A DNA stretch of 64,000 nt. It comes from Bradyrhizobium ottawaense. Lineage in GTDB: Bacteria > Pseudomonadota > Alphaproteobacteria > Rhizobiales > Xanthobacteraceae. The notes under the pieces were generated by a model. That model was not told where the DNA came from. It was given only the letters and a program-made list of their open reading frames with translations, and ran no database searches. The stretch lies in the NCBI RefSeq assembly GCF_002278135.3, contig NZ_CP029425.2:1402001-1466000 (forward strand), written 5' to 3'. This document shows, in pieces, positions 10,111 to 18,997 of this stretch (position 1 is the first letter of the stretch; the number at the start of each line of letters is the position of its first letter). A program made the position numbers and the translations under genes.

Positions 10111-10260
10111 GCCTGATGTTCCGGGTCCGAAACACTGGTAGCGGCCTGCACGAAGATGATATGGGTGGAACGAGACGGCGTTCAAGAGGGCGGCAATCAG
10201 CGCCTTTTCGGCGCTCCCGCCCCTTGATTTGCAGCACTTCGCGCCCAAGCACTTCCAATC

Positions 10261-11208
10261 ATGACGCTGGTCTCGATCCCGTCCAATCCCGTCCCCGAAG
10301 ACGTCGTCAGCGGTACCATCAAGACGCCCGATGGCGCCGAGCTGCGCTTTGCGCGCTGGGCGCCGCCGGCGAACCGCAAGGGCACCGTCTGCGTCTTCAC
10401 CGGACGCAGCGAGCAGATCGAGAAATATTTCGAGACCGTGCGCGATTTGCGCGACCGCGGCTTTGCAGTGGCAATGATCGATTGGCGCGGGCAGGGCCAT
10501 TCCTCGCGCCGCCTGCGCGACCCGCGCAAGGGCTATGTGCGCGACTTCTCCGATTTCGAGGTCGACGTGGAGGCGTTCGTGCAGCAGGTCGTGCTGCCGG
10601 ATTGCCCGCCGCCGTTCTTCGCGCTGGCCCATTCCATGGGCGGCACGGTGATGCTGCGGGTGGCGCATGCGGGCAAGCGCTGGTTCGACCGCATGGTGTT
10701 GTCGGCGCCGATGATCGACCTGCCCGGCCGCACCACCTCGCTTCCGGTGCGTGCGCTGCTCAAGACCATGCGCCTGCTCGGGCAGGGGGGCCGTTATGTC
10801 CCCGGCGGCAGCGACCGTCTCACCGGGCTCGATCCCTTCATCAACAATCCCGTGACCAGCGATCCGGTACGCTATGCGCGCAATGCCGCGATCCTGGAGG
10901 AGGACCCGACGCTCGGGCTGGCATCACCGACCGTGGCCTGGGCCGATACCGCCTTCCGCGCCATGAACACCTTCAAGGGCAAGAACTACCCCTCGCAGAT
11001 CCGCCAGCCGATCCTGATGCTGGCGGCCTCCAACGACGCGGTGGTCTCGACCGCGGCGATCGAGGAGTTCGCCTATCACTTGCGCGCCGGCTCCCACCTC
11101 GTGATCGCCGGCGCCAAGCACGAGATCCTCCAGGAGCAGGACCGCTACCGCTCCCAGTTCTGGGCCGCCTTCGACGCCTTCGTGCCGGGCACGCCGTTGT
11201 TCAAGTGA
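10261..11208 (+). CDS. Alpha/beta hydrolase, lysophospholipase/monoacylglycerol lipase type
   Basis: This 315-residue protein is of the Hydrolase_4 (PldB-like) group and has no signal peptide, so it is probably cytoplasmic. It has an N-terminal beta strand pair (ELRFARWAPPANRKGTVC) and an oxyanion region VFTGRSEQIEKY, where HG is replaced by TGRS as in many PldB-like proteins. DWRGQGHSSR follows, the nucleophile elbow is FFALAHSMGGTVML, a cap domain covers ~130-220, the acid lies in LMLAASNDAVVS, and the histidine is in IAGAKHEILQE. The likely substrates are lysophospholipids or monoacylglycerols; this is family-level inference. The ATG at 10261 begins MTLVSIPSNPVPEDVV and follows a weak ribosome site. 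It is divergent from hsp20. Confidence 0.88.
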   Translation: MTLVSIPSNPVPEDVVSGTIKTPDGAELRFARWAPPANRKGTVCVFTGRSEQIEKYFETVRDLRDRGFAVAMIDWRGQGHSSRRLRDPRKGYVRDFSDFEVDVEAFVQQVVLPDCPPPFFALAHSMGGTVMLRVAHAGKRWFDRMVLSAPMIDLPGRTTSLPVRALLKTMRLLGQGGRYVPGGSDRLTGLDPFINNPVTSDPVRYARNAAILEEDPTLGLASPTVAWADTAFRAMNTFKGKNYPSQIRQPILMLAASNDAVVSTAAIEEFAYHLRAGSHLVIAGAKHEILQEQDRYRSQFWAAFDAFVPGTPLFK

Positions 11209-11238
11209 GGAAAGAGCGCGTCATCGCGCTACAAACTT

Positions 11239-11324
11239 GTCATGCCCGGGCTTGTCCCGGGCATCCACGGACTTCGGTTCGGCGAGACAAGAACGTGGGT
11301 GGCCGGGACAAGCCCGGCCATGAC
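11239..11324. repeat. Intergenic inverted repeat, family D
   Basis: GTCATGCCCGGGCTTGTCCC at the left pairs with GGGACAAGCCCGGCCATGAC at the right. It lies between two convergent genes and may act as a transcript-end structure. The same style is common in rhizobial spacers. Confidence 0.75.
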
Positions 11325-11346
11325 GAGACGAAGAACTCTGGTCGCG

Positions 11347-14109
11347 TTAAAGCGTCTTCAGATACTCGATCAGATCGTAGCGCTCGTTATCGTCCTTGAA
11401 CATGCGGCCGATGACGCCATCGCGCTTCGGTTCGCCTTCCTTGCGCTCGAAGGAATGGCCGAGCACGCTGTTGCCCTGGATCGGGTCCTTCTCCGATCCC
11501 GCCGAGAACTGCGTTTCGCCCGTCTTGCATTTCTCATCCGCGGTCACCGCAAAGCCGACGGTCACGGGATCATAGTCGCGGCGGCCCATGCAGAATTTGG
11601 TCGGGCGCTCGTTCGCCGGCTTCAGCAACCAGAACAGCGAGGGCACCGAACCGTTGTGCAGGTAAGGTGCGGTAGCCCAGATGCCGTTCAATGGCCGCGC
11701 CCGATAGCGCGGGTCCGGCGCCGGATTGAGACAGTTCTTGCGGGCGAGATTCCACATTTTCGCCCGTTCGCCCTCCGGGACCTTCTCGTCGTCCATCCAT
11801 TTGCGGGCGACGAGGTCGACCACCGTCATGAGGCCGAGCGCATAGACCATCTCATTGGGCGATTTGCTCGCGGTGGGGATGTCGCATTGCCACCATGTCT
11901 GGAGGTCGGCCGTATTCACCTTCAGGAAGCCGGGCACATCGACGATCCTGTTGCTGAGAACAAGGGACTGTTCGGGATCCGTCTTGATCTCCTTGAGGGG
12001 AATCGTGACCGCGTTCAGCACCTTGCTGTCGCCGCTCGGCTCCCAATGCTTCGATGACCAGAAGGCGGGCGTGTCGATGGCCGGAAGGTGGCACCCGGAG
12101 CACATCTCGGCATAGATGGCGCGGCCGCGCTCGACGCGATCGGGCTTCAGCCGCCATGCATCGCCGAGGATTTGCGAGGGCCATTGCGGCGCCAGCAGGC
12201 CGCCGAATTTCGGATCGGCGGAGGGATCGGCCGGCTTGAACGGATCGGGGCCTCTCAGCATGTCCTCGATCCAGCCGAGTGTCCTGATGTTCACCGAGGA
12301 CCGCCACAGCCGGTCCTCCGGATAGGCGTCGGACAGGTTGAGCAGTGCGGTCACGCCGAGCGCTTCGCCGGCATTGCGAATTAACGGCTGCTCGATCGAT
12401 GCGTCGTACTGGGCGAATTTGAACCAGGGCACGGTCCAGATCGCGGGGTAGCTGACCGGGGCATCCTGGGCATGCAGGTTCTTCTCGAAGCCCTTGACCC
12501 CGCTCAGCGCGAGATCCTGCGAGAAGACCTGGTTGCCGATGCGATTGAGAGCGTCGAGGCGGCCGAACCCTTCCTCCGTGTCCTGCTGCTGCCTGCCGTT
12601 CCAGGTCTTCTTGCTTTCAACCGTCTTTTGCTGGGTTTTCGCCCAGTCGATCAGGAACGTGCCGATCGCGCTGAGCTTCTGCTTGAGCGCGGCGCGGTCC
12701 GTCTTGCTGGCATCGGGGCCCAGCACGCGGTCGGCAAAGCGCTGGAAGCGGAACGGGACATACAGGGTGTAGGCGATCGACAGGCCGGTCGAGAGCTCCA
12801 GCTTCTTCAGGTCGGTCATGGCCGGGCCGCCGTCGAAGCGCACGTCCACGCCCTGGTAATGGATCTGCCCGGTATGGCAGGCCGCGCAGGTCAACCCGAT
12901 CTTGTCTTCCTCGCGACGGCCGGTCGCGGGATCGACGACGCCGGTCATCCGCGCGAAGCCGACCGGCAGGCCGTCGACGTTCTCCACTGGCGTCCATCTG
13001 GTCGACCAGTCCGGCACCTGCGTCGTCTCATAGACATTGGCGTAACCGAAGCGGCGCAACGTCGTCGTGTCGGTCTGGATCGACTGCGGGCTCGGGATGA
13101 AGCCGAAGCCTTCGAGATAGGCGCTCTCCTTCATCATGCCGGGTTTCGAGAACAGATGAAGGCGTGGCTGCTCCAGCGCCATGAACCATTCATAGGGCAC
13201 GGGGAAGGTCGCGGTGCCCTGGCTGGCATGATGGAACCAGTGCCGGTCCTTCAGCGACCAGTTCTGCTCGAGCCAGAAGGCCGCCTTCGTCTCCGGGACC
13301 GCAGGCAAGGGCGGCGGCAAGAGATTTACGAGAATTCCCTTCTGCGGCAGCATGGCGCGAACCTGATTGGGGAATTCGGCGACCGCGACGAGGGCAACGA
13401 GGCCGACGGCGATCAGCAAGGCCGCAAGCTTGAGGGCGCCCCGCACCACGCGCTGGCAGGTCGATAGCACCGGCGGGACCAGCCGCTGGTTGATGCGCGC
13501 AGGAAATTGGCGCTCGTTGAACAGCGTGCGCACGTCGGCAACGCTGAGATAGCGATCCTCGCCCGTGCCCTTGCCGATGATCTTCAGGAGGATCGGCCAT
13601 TCGAACTTCATCAGCAGCGGGTAGTACCAGCGCGCCGCGCTGCCGGCGCGTTTGAGGTTGTCGCGCATGAAGATGTCGATTTCCGAGGCGTTGAGGCCCA
13701 GCTCGGAGCCGCCGTTCGGATCGGTGTAAGTCCGGCCGAAACTCGCGAACCGCGCGATCTCGTCCTCGTTGACCTTGCCGTCGACGCCGAGGATGCGCGA
13801 GCCGGCACCGCGCTTGTCCAGCGGGCCGCCGCGCAGCGCATCGAGCTGCGCGCCCGAAAAGATGCTCTTGAGGATGTGACCGAGACCGTTGGCGATGAGC
13901 GCCACGCCGCGGACCTGGAGCCTAGCAGACGCCTTCTTCAGCCCGGTTTCGCCGGTCGCGTTCGCGATCGTCTCCGACAGCTTGCCGAGCGGGACAGTGC
14001 CGCCCTCGACAAAGCCCTCGCCGACGAGGCCGCGCAGGAATGGGCAGGGATTGTTCGGCGAGACCTGGATCGAGGGGGCGAACGGCGGTTTCGAAGCGGG
14101 GTCATGCAT
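11347..14109 (-). CDS. Membrane-anchored di-heme cytochrome c, RoxA/di-heme peroxidase-like, with extra N-terminal region
   Basis: The protein has 920 residues from the ATG at 14109 (936 from 14157). Residues ~1-210 form a cytoplasm-side region of unknown family with an EF-hand-like stretch (ILGVDGKVNEDEIARFA) and a possible second one (YLSVADVRTLFNE). A transmembrane helix near ~218-240 (LAALLIAVGLVALVAVAEF) follows. The remainder has two heme c sites, CAACH near residue 408 and CSGCH near 669, and the segment ARPLNGIWATAPYLHNGSVP. That segment is typical of the RoxA and di-heme cytochrome c peroxidase families; RoxA is an extracellular rubber oxygenase. The substrate here is not known. The large periplasmic part and the anchor suggest electron transfer or oxidation outside the inner membrane. 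It sits alone between a repeat and the cyclase gene. The N-terminal fusion is unusual. Confidence 0.8.
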   Translation of the reverse strand: MHDPASKPPFAPSIQVSPNNPCPFLRGLVGEGFVEGGTVPLGKLSETIANATGETGLKKASARLQVRGVALIANGLGHILKSIFSGAQLDALRGGPLDKRGAGSRILGVDGKVNEDEIARFASFGRTYTDPNGGSELGLNASEIDIFMRDNLKRAGSAARWYYPLLMKFEWPILLKIIGKGTGEDRYLSVADVRTLFNERQFPARINQRLVPPVLSTCQRVVRGALKLAALLIAVGLVALVAVAEFPNQVRAMLPQKGILVNLLPPPLPAVPETKAAFWLEQNWSLKDRHWFHHASQGTATFPVPYEWFMALEQPRLHLFSKPGMMKESAYLEGFGFIPSPQSIQTDTTTLRRFGYANVYETTQVPDWSTRWTPVENVDGLPVGFARMTGVVDPATGRREEDKIGLTCAACHTGQIHYQGVDVRFDGGPAMTDLKKLELSTGLSIAYTLYVPFRFQRFADRVLGPDASKTDRAALKQKLSAIGTFLIDWAKTQQKTVESKKTWNGRQQQDTEEGFGRLDALNRIGNQVFSQDLALSGVKGFEKNLHAQDAPVSYPAIWTVPWFKFAQYDASIEQPLIRNAGEALGVTALLNLSDAYPEDRLWRSSVNIRTLGWIEDMLRGPDPFKPADPSADPKFGGLLAPQWPSQILGDAWRLKPDRVERGRAIYAEMCSGCHLPAIDTPAFWSSKHWEPSGDSKVLNAVTIPLKEIKTDPEQSLVLSNRIVDVPGFLKVNTADLQTWWQCDIPTASKSPNEMVYALGLMTVVDLVARKWMDDEKVPEGERAKMWNLARKNCLNPAPDPRYRARPLNGIWATAPYLHNGSVPSLFWLLKPANERPTKFCMGRRDYDPVTVGFAVTADEKCKTGETQFSAGSEKDPIQGNSVLGHSFERKEGEPKRDGVIGRMFKDDNERYDLIEYLKTL

Positions 14110-14305
14110 GGCCCAAAATCCTGAAAACAGCGAATCGTGAAATGAGGCGCCGATCAAGCGCGGAAAGTCCTAACAAACCGACAGCAGACTATACTACTTC
14201 AGCGTGTGGCGAAGTGTGGCCGAATTCACTGTCCTGTCAACAAGTGCAGGCGGGGTCTCGCCAAAGACCTAAGGGAACGGCTGCGGGGGGACCGTGGCCT
14301 GCCGG

Positions 14306-16102
14306 TCAGGACTCGGCGGCGCGTTTGACGTCGCTCTGAACCAGGGTCAGCTTGCCGAGCGGCACGCCGGCCTTCAGCAGTCCCTCGCGATAGTGGGCGA
14401 GGTCCTCGGGCCGCTTCCAGTGGAAGTTGCGCAAGTGACGATCGACATTGAGCGTCGGGTAATTGCCCATCAGCACGGAGGTCGCTTCGCTCGCCTCGGC
14501 GGTCCGGCCCAATTGTGCCAGGGCCGCGGCGCGGATTGCCAGCGCCTGCATGTGGTTGGGATTGATGTAGAGCTGCTCGCGCGCCCATGACAGGGTCGCG
14601 TCATATTGGCGCAACAGATAATGACTGAAGGCGTTCAGCGCCGCCCATTGGTAGCGCGGGTCGCTGTTGTCGCGCTGCGCGGCCATCGAAAACATCTCGA
14701 TCGCCTCCCGGTGCTCGCCGATGACGAAATGGCAGATGCCGAGCACGCCGCGCGCGCCCATGTCGTAGGGATTGAGCGCGACCGCGCGCTTGGCCGCGTC
14801 CATCGCCGCCTCGTAATGCCCTTCCATGGCGTGCGCCCAGGACAGGATCGAGAACGCAAAGGACGAGCGCGGGTCGAGCCGAACGCTGGTTTCGGCGAGG
14901 TTCATCGCCTCGGCCCACATCTCGCGCGTGCCCTTGACCCAGCCGAACTGGATGCTCTGGATCTGGATCGTGGCGAGATAGGCGTGCGCGATCGACAGCT
15001 TGGGATCGACCCTGATGGCTTCCCGGAACAGATCGACGGCGGCAGTCAGGTCCTCCTCGGTCTGTCGGTAGTAATGCGACAGCCCCTTGAGGAAGCGATC
15101 CCAGGCGGTGACGTCCGTCGAGAGCCGCGCGGGCGCCGAGGCTTCGGCGCGGACGATCTCGGTGGCGATGGCGGCGGACAAATTGGTCGTGATCTCGTCC
15201 TGCATCGCGAAGAAGTCGCCGATGTCGCGGTCGTAACGGCCGGTCCAGAGCTGCTCGCCGGTCTCCGGGGCGATCAGCTCGGCGGTGACGCGGATCTTGG
15301 CGCCGGCACGCCGCACCGAACCCTGGATCAAATAGGTGGCGTCGATCTCGCGCGCGATCAGGCGGGTGCTGGTGTTCCTGCCCTTGAAGGCGAAGGTCGA
15401 GTTGCGGCTCAGCACGCGATAGAAGGATTGCAGCGAAAGTGCGTGGATCAGATCCTCGGTGAGGCCGTCGGAGAAATACTCGTCCTGGGCATCGCTGAGA
15501 TTGGCGAACGGCAGCACGCCGACGATCGCGGTGCGGTACTGTTGCGAGAGGGCGGACGCCTCCCGGAGCTCGGGGGCGAGCGCCGGTGCACCCTCGGGCG
15601 TCCAGGTCCAGACCCCGATTGCATCCTTGATGTTCTTGAAGCGATGATTGCCGGCATCGACCAGCGGCACGCTGAGATGCTTGCTCGCCTCCTTGTAGGC
15701 CTTGGCCGAGATCGCAAAGCCGCCGGGACTCGCGACCGACTCCAGGCGGACGGCGATGTTGACATCGTCACCGAATACCTCGTCCTCATCGGCGATGACG
15801 TCGCCCATGTGGATGCCGAGGCGGAACTGCATGGCGCGGTCGGCCGGCAGATGGTGGTTGCGCTCCGCCATCAGCGTCTGCATCGCGATCGCGGCCTCGG
15901 TGGCGCCGACGATCGAAGGGAACTCCAGCAGGAAGCCATCGCCGGTGTTCTTCACGACGCGGCCGCCGTGATTGAGGATGATCGGGTGGATCGCGCTGCG
16001 ATGGGCCTTGAAGGCGGCATGGGTGCCGGCCTCGTCGCTGCCCATCATGCGCGAATAGCCGGCGACATCGGCGCAGACGATGGCGGCCAGACGTCTTTCC
16101 AT
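14306..16102 (-). CDS. Class III adenylate/guanylate cyclase with TolB-like and TPR region
   Basis: This is a 598-residue soluble protein. Residues ~1-175 are a class III cyclase domain (MERRLAAIVCADVAGYSRMM with the first metal Asp, GGRVVKNTGDGFLLEF with the second, LGIHMGDVIADEDEVFGDDVN, then VRLESVA), so it is predicted to make cAMP. Residues ~195-330 match the TolB-like segment often fused to rhizobial cyclases (VGVLPFANLSDAQDEYFSDGL, TEDLIHALS, RVLSRNSTFAFKG). The C-terminal ~260 residues are tetratricopeptide-like helices (SWAHAMEGHYEAAMDAAKRAV, ALNPYDMGARGVLGICHF). I took the ATG at 16102 because the domain begins there; 16159 is an alternative. Bradyrhizobium genomes carry dozens of such cyclases. 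Neighbours give no hint of the signal sensed. Confidence 0.92.
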   Translation of the reverse strand: MERRLAAIVCADVAGYSRMMGSDEAGTHAAFKAHRSAIHPIILNHGGRVVKNTGDGFLLEFPSIVGATEAAIAMQTLMAERNHHLPADRAMQFRLGIHMGDVIADEDEVFGDDVNIAVRLESVASPGGFAISAKAYKEASKHLSVPLVDAGNHRFKNIKDAIGVWTWTPEGAPALAPELREASALSQQYRTAIVGVLPFANLSDAQDEYFSDGLTEDLIHALSLQSFYRVLSRNSTFAFKGRNTSTRLIAREIDATYLIQGSVRRAGAKIRVTAELIAPETGEQLWTGRYDRDIGDFFAMQDEITTNLSAAIATEIVRAEASAPARLSTDVTAWDRFLKGLSHYYRQTEEDLTAAVDLFREAIRVDPKLSIAHAYLATIQIQSIQFGWVKGTREMWAEAMNLAETSVRLDPRSSFAFSILSWAHAMEGHYEAAMDAAKRAVALNPYDMGARGVLGICHFVIGEHREAIEMFSMAAQRDNSDPRYQWAALNAFSHYLLRQYDATLSWAREQLYINPNHMQALAIRAAALAQLGRTAEASEATSVLMGNYPTLNVDRHLRNFHWKRPEDLAHYREGLLKAGVPLGKLTLVQSDVKRAAES

Positions 16103-16351
16103 ATCCCGGAAGCTCCAAGGGATCGTGAAGGGATCGAGAAGGGATCTGGGACTGGCCACGGCGTGGCAAGTCGACGCGAATCCCGCATTTCAAGAACCTT
16201 GCCTTTATAAAGCAGATGTGGCCGAGCGGAAGCATGATCCGCATTGCAAATTCGAGGTAAATCCTCCGCAATCCCGGCGGTGGACGGCGGCCGCCGAACC
16301 GACTAAGCGGAATTGCGACCGCCGGAACGGGCGGCAGGGGGGCACCTTTGC

Positions 16352-16984
16352 ATGCTGGGCATTCACGAAATCGGGCTCTTCATCCTCTCGGGCGTGCTGC
16401 TCAACATCACGCCGGGGCCTGACTCCGTCTACGTCATCGGCCGCAGCATGCAGATGGGCTGGCGGGGCGGCGCCGCGGCCGCATTCGGCATCAGTTGCGG
16501 CTGTTTCGTCCATGTCGCGGCCGCCGCGATCGGGCTTTCGGCCCTGCTGATGGCCTCGTCGACCGCCTTCTCGATCCTGAAGCTGGTCGGGGCGGCCTAT
16601 CTCGTGTTCACCGGGCTTCAGATGCTGTGGTCGCGCCCGGTGCTGGCGGCGGCGATCGACGAGCCGGTGCGGAGCTCGCTTCGGCGGGTCTTCCTCCAGG
16701 GGGTCTTCACCAACGCGCTCAATCCCAAGGTCGCGCTGTTCTTCCTGGCTTTCCTGCCGCAATTCGTCGCGGCCGATTCACCGCACAAGCCGCTCGCCTT
16801 CCTGACGCTCGGCCTGATCTTCATCTCTACGGGCACGCTGTGGTGCCTGGTGCTGGCCGCGTTCGCGGCCAAAGCCGCCCACCGCCTGCGCGAGTCCGAA
16901 GGCGTGATCGCCTGGGTCAACCGCGCGCTCGGCGGCCTCTTCATCTATCTCGGCATCCGCGTCGCCATGCTGGAGACGCGATAG
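16352..16984 (+). CDS. LysE/RhtB family amino-acid exporter
   Basis: This 210-residue integral membrane protein has the family's five to six hydrophobic segments. It begins MLGIHEIGLFILSGVLLN and carries the signature NITPGPDSVYVIGRS near residue 18. The helix pair FLQGVFTNALNPKVALFFLAF, also typical, lies near 110-130. It should export a neutral or basic amino acid or homoserine-like compound by proton exchange; the substrate is unknown. The ATG at 16352 is favoured over an upstream ATG at 16313 because the latter adds polar residues ahead of helix 1. It converges with the TauE/SafE gene 44 bases downstream. Confidence 0.92.
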   Translation: MLGIHEIGLFILSGVLLNITPGPDSVYVIGRSMQMGWRGGAAAAFGISCGCFVHVAAAAIGLSALLMASSTAFSILKLVGAAYLVFTGLQMLWSRPVLAAAIDEPVRSSLRRVFLQGVFTNALNPKVALFFLAFLPQFVAADSPHKPLAFLTLGLIFISTGTLWCLVLAAFAAKAAHRLRESEGVIAWVNRALGGLFIYLGIRVAMLETR

Positions 16985-17028
16985 GCTCATTCGAACGAAT
17001 GATGCGGGCAGCGTAGGGCGATCTTCCC

Positions 17029-17781
17029 TCAAACGAATTCCTTCGCCAGCGCACTGCCCGCGAGATAAAGGCCGAGCAGGATCATCGCGATCAGGAACCA
17101 GCGGCGGAACGCTTCGGCCGGCATCCGTGCTCGCACCGACTGTCCCACGAACATGCCGGCAAAAGCCATCGCCATGCCCACCGCGCCCGGCACGACATTG
17201 GCTGGCGTCAACAGCCCAACGGCCGTCAGGTTGAAGGCGAGCGCCAGTGTCGCCGTCGTGAAGAACACGCCGAGCGCCTGCACCAGCTCGTCCTTCTCCA
17301 TGCCGATTGCCTGCATGAACGGCATCGAGGGGATCACCTGCACGCCGGTCGAGGCCGAGATCACGCCGGTGACGACACCGACCACGCCGCCGACCCATTT
17401 CTCGTTCTGCGGCGCCACGCGGAATTGGAACTTGTTCAGACCGATCACGGCATAGATGACGAGCAGGACGCCGAGCACGATCGTGCCGTAGCGCGCATGC
17501 GGCCCGGTCAGCGCGCCGGCATTGAGCCAGCATCCGATCACGGTGCCGATCATCAGCGGCCACAGCCGCTTCAGGATGTCACGCAGATACGGGCCGACGA
17601 AGGTCTGCCAGATGTTGGTGACGATGGCTGGCACGATGACGATGGCGATCGCGCGGCTGGGCGTCATGCTCACCGCGAGCAGGCCCATGGACACCGTCGG
17701 CAGGCCGAGCCCGACCACGCCCTTGACGAATCCGGCGATCAGGAACACGGCGGCGATGACAATGAGAAGCGGGTCGATCAT
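17029..17781 (-). CDS. TauE/SafE family membrane exporter
   Basis: This 250-residue protein has about seven to eight hydrophobic helices and starts MIDPLLIVIAAVFLIAGFVKGVVGLGLP, the first half of the duplicated TauE/SafE motif. The second copy is seen near residue 130 (KWVGGVVGVVTGVISASTGV). The family moves sulfite, sulfoacetate or other organic anions across the inner membrane. The ATG at 17781 is chosen because everything upstream in that frame overlaps the divergent LysR gene. The head-to-head LysR regulator 88 bases away is the natural candidate controller. Confidence 0.92.
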   Translation of the reverse strand: MIDPLLIVIAAVFLIAGFVKGVVGLGLPTVSMGLLAVSMTPSRAIAIVIVPAIVTNIWQTFVGPYLRDILKRLWPLMIGTVIGCWLNAGALTGPHARYGTIVLGVLLVIYAVIGLNKFQFRVAPQNEKWVGGVVGVVTGVISASTGVQVIPSMPFMQAIGMEKDELVQALGVFFTTATLALAFNLTAVGLLTPANVVPGAVGMAMAFAGMFVGQSVRARMPAEAFRRWFLIAMILLGLYLAGSALAKEFV

Positions 17782-17869
17782 GTCGGCACATTGACCGAAG
17801 CCGCGCGGGCGCACAATCTGGAGGTTACGGAGTAAGCCTTCGCTCTGAACGAAGGCTGGGAGATCTGCC

Positions 17870-18760
17870 ATGCGTTTTGACCTCGTCGACCTCCAGCTCT
17901 TCATCGCGGTCGCCGACCAGCGCAGCATCACCCGCGGCGCAGAGCGGTCGCACCTGGCCCTGGCCTCGGCCAGCGCGCGCATCAAGGGGCTCGAGGACGC
18001 GCTCGGCGTCGCGCTGCTCAAGCGCGGGCGGCGCGGCGTCGAGCTGACCGCGGCCGGCGAGAGCCTGCTCGATCATGCCAGGCTCGTGATCCACCAGATC
18101 GATGCCATGCGCGGCGATCTCGCCGGTTTTGCCAGCGGCGTGCGCGCCAGCGTGCATTTCCTCGTCAACACCTCGGGCCTGTCGGAACATCTGCCGAAGG
18201 CGCTGGCCGGTTTCCTGCGCGAGCACCGCGACGTCGCCATCGACATCGAGGAGCGCGAGAGCACCGACATCGCGGCGGCGATCACCGCAGGCGCCGCCGA
18301 TCTCGGTTTCGCCGCCGAGCACGCGCTGCCCGACCATATCGAGCGCTTCGTGTTCAGCGAGGACCACCTGACATTGGTGACGTCGCGGCGCGGCCCGTTC
18401 GCGGGTCGCCGCCAGATCGATTTTCAGGAAGCCGGCAGTTGCGACTTCGTCGGGCTCACCAGCGCCACCGCGCTCCAGATGCACATTTCGAAGCACGCCG
18501 CCCGGCTCGGCATGCGCCCGCATTACCGCGCGCGCCTGCGCGACTTCGATGCGATCTGCCAGATGGTCGCCGCCGACGTCGGGATCGCGCTGGTGCCGAT
18601 ATCCGCCGCCCGCCGCTGCGCAAAACTGATGCCGCTCGCCATGGTCCGGCTACGCGATGCCTGGGCCAACCGCAAGCTCGTGATCTGCGCGCGCAGCTTC
18701 AAGACGCTGCCAAGGCCTGCGAAGATGCTGGTGGAGCATCTGCGGGCAGAGGCGGTGTGA
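17870..18760 (+). CDS. LysR-family transcriptional regulator
   Basis: This 296-residue protein has an N-terminal winged helix-turn-helix over residues ~1-62 (MRFDLVDLQLFIAVADQRSI, AHLALASASARIKGLEDALG-like region, LLKRGRRGVELTAAGE). A type 2 periplasmic-binding-fold effector domain covers ~90-290 and ends with PMAMVRLRD-type strands (LMPLAMVRLRDAWANRKL). It is transcribed divergently from the TauE/SafE exporter, the classical LysR arrangement, so that gene is the likely target and an organic anion the likely effector; both points are inference. Confidence 0.93.
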   Translation: MRFDLVDLQLFIAVADQRSITRGAERSHLALASASARIKGLEDALGVALLKRGRRGVELTAAGESLLDHARLVIHQIDAMRGDLAGFASGVRASVHFLVNTSGLSEHLPKALAGFLREHRDVAIDIEERESTDIAAAITAGAADLGFAAEHALPDHIERFVFSEDHLTLVTSRRGPFAGRRQIDFQEAGSCDFVGLTSATALQMHISKHAARLGMRPHYRARLRDFDAICQMVAADVGIALVPISAARRCAKLMPLAMVRLRDAWANRKLVICARSFKTLPRPAKMLVEHLRAEAV

Positions 18761-18812
18761 GCAGTTGGTTGCTGCGCTAGTGTGAGGCACGCCCCCGCAG
18801 CGAGCAAACTGC

Positions 18813-18950
18813 GCTCCCTCCCCCCTTGTGGGGGAGGGCGGGGGAGAGGGGTAGTCCAGGAACAGGTGCCTCTGTCGTGAAGAAGAGAGATCGATGGGGT
18901 CCCCGTGTGGCCCCCTCTCCCTAACCCTCCCCCGCAAGGGGGGAGGGAAC
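18813..18950. repeat. Intergenic inverted repeat, family E (CTCCCTCCCCCC type)
   Basis: The left arm GCGCTCCCTCCCCCCTTGTG and the right arm CGCAAGGGGGGAGGGAACGC are near complements, with an inner pair GGGGGAGAGGGG / CCCCCTCTCCC. The element fills the gap between two convergent genes. Confidence 0.8.
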
Positions 18951-18997
18951 GCACCTGTCGCGTTGTGAAGGTGGTGCTTACCCAGCGAAAACGCGAA

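Noticed and set aside
14606..16210. A 534-codon frame antisense to the adenylate cyclase gene
   Set aside because: Same codon-bias shadow, no recognisable motif, no ribosome site.
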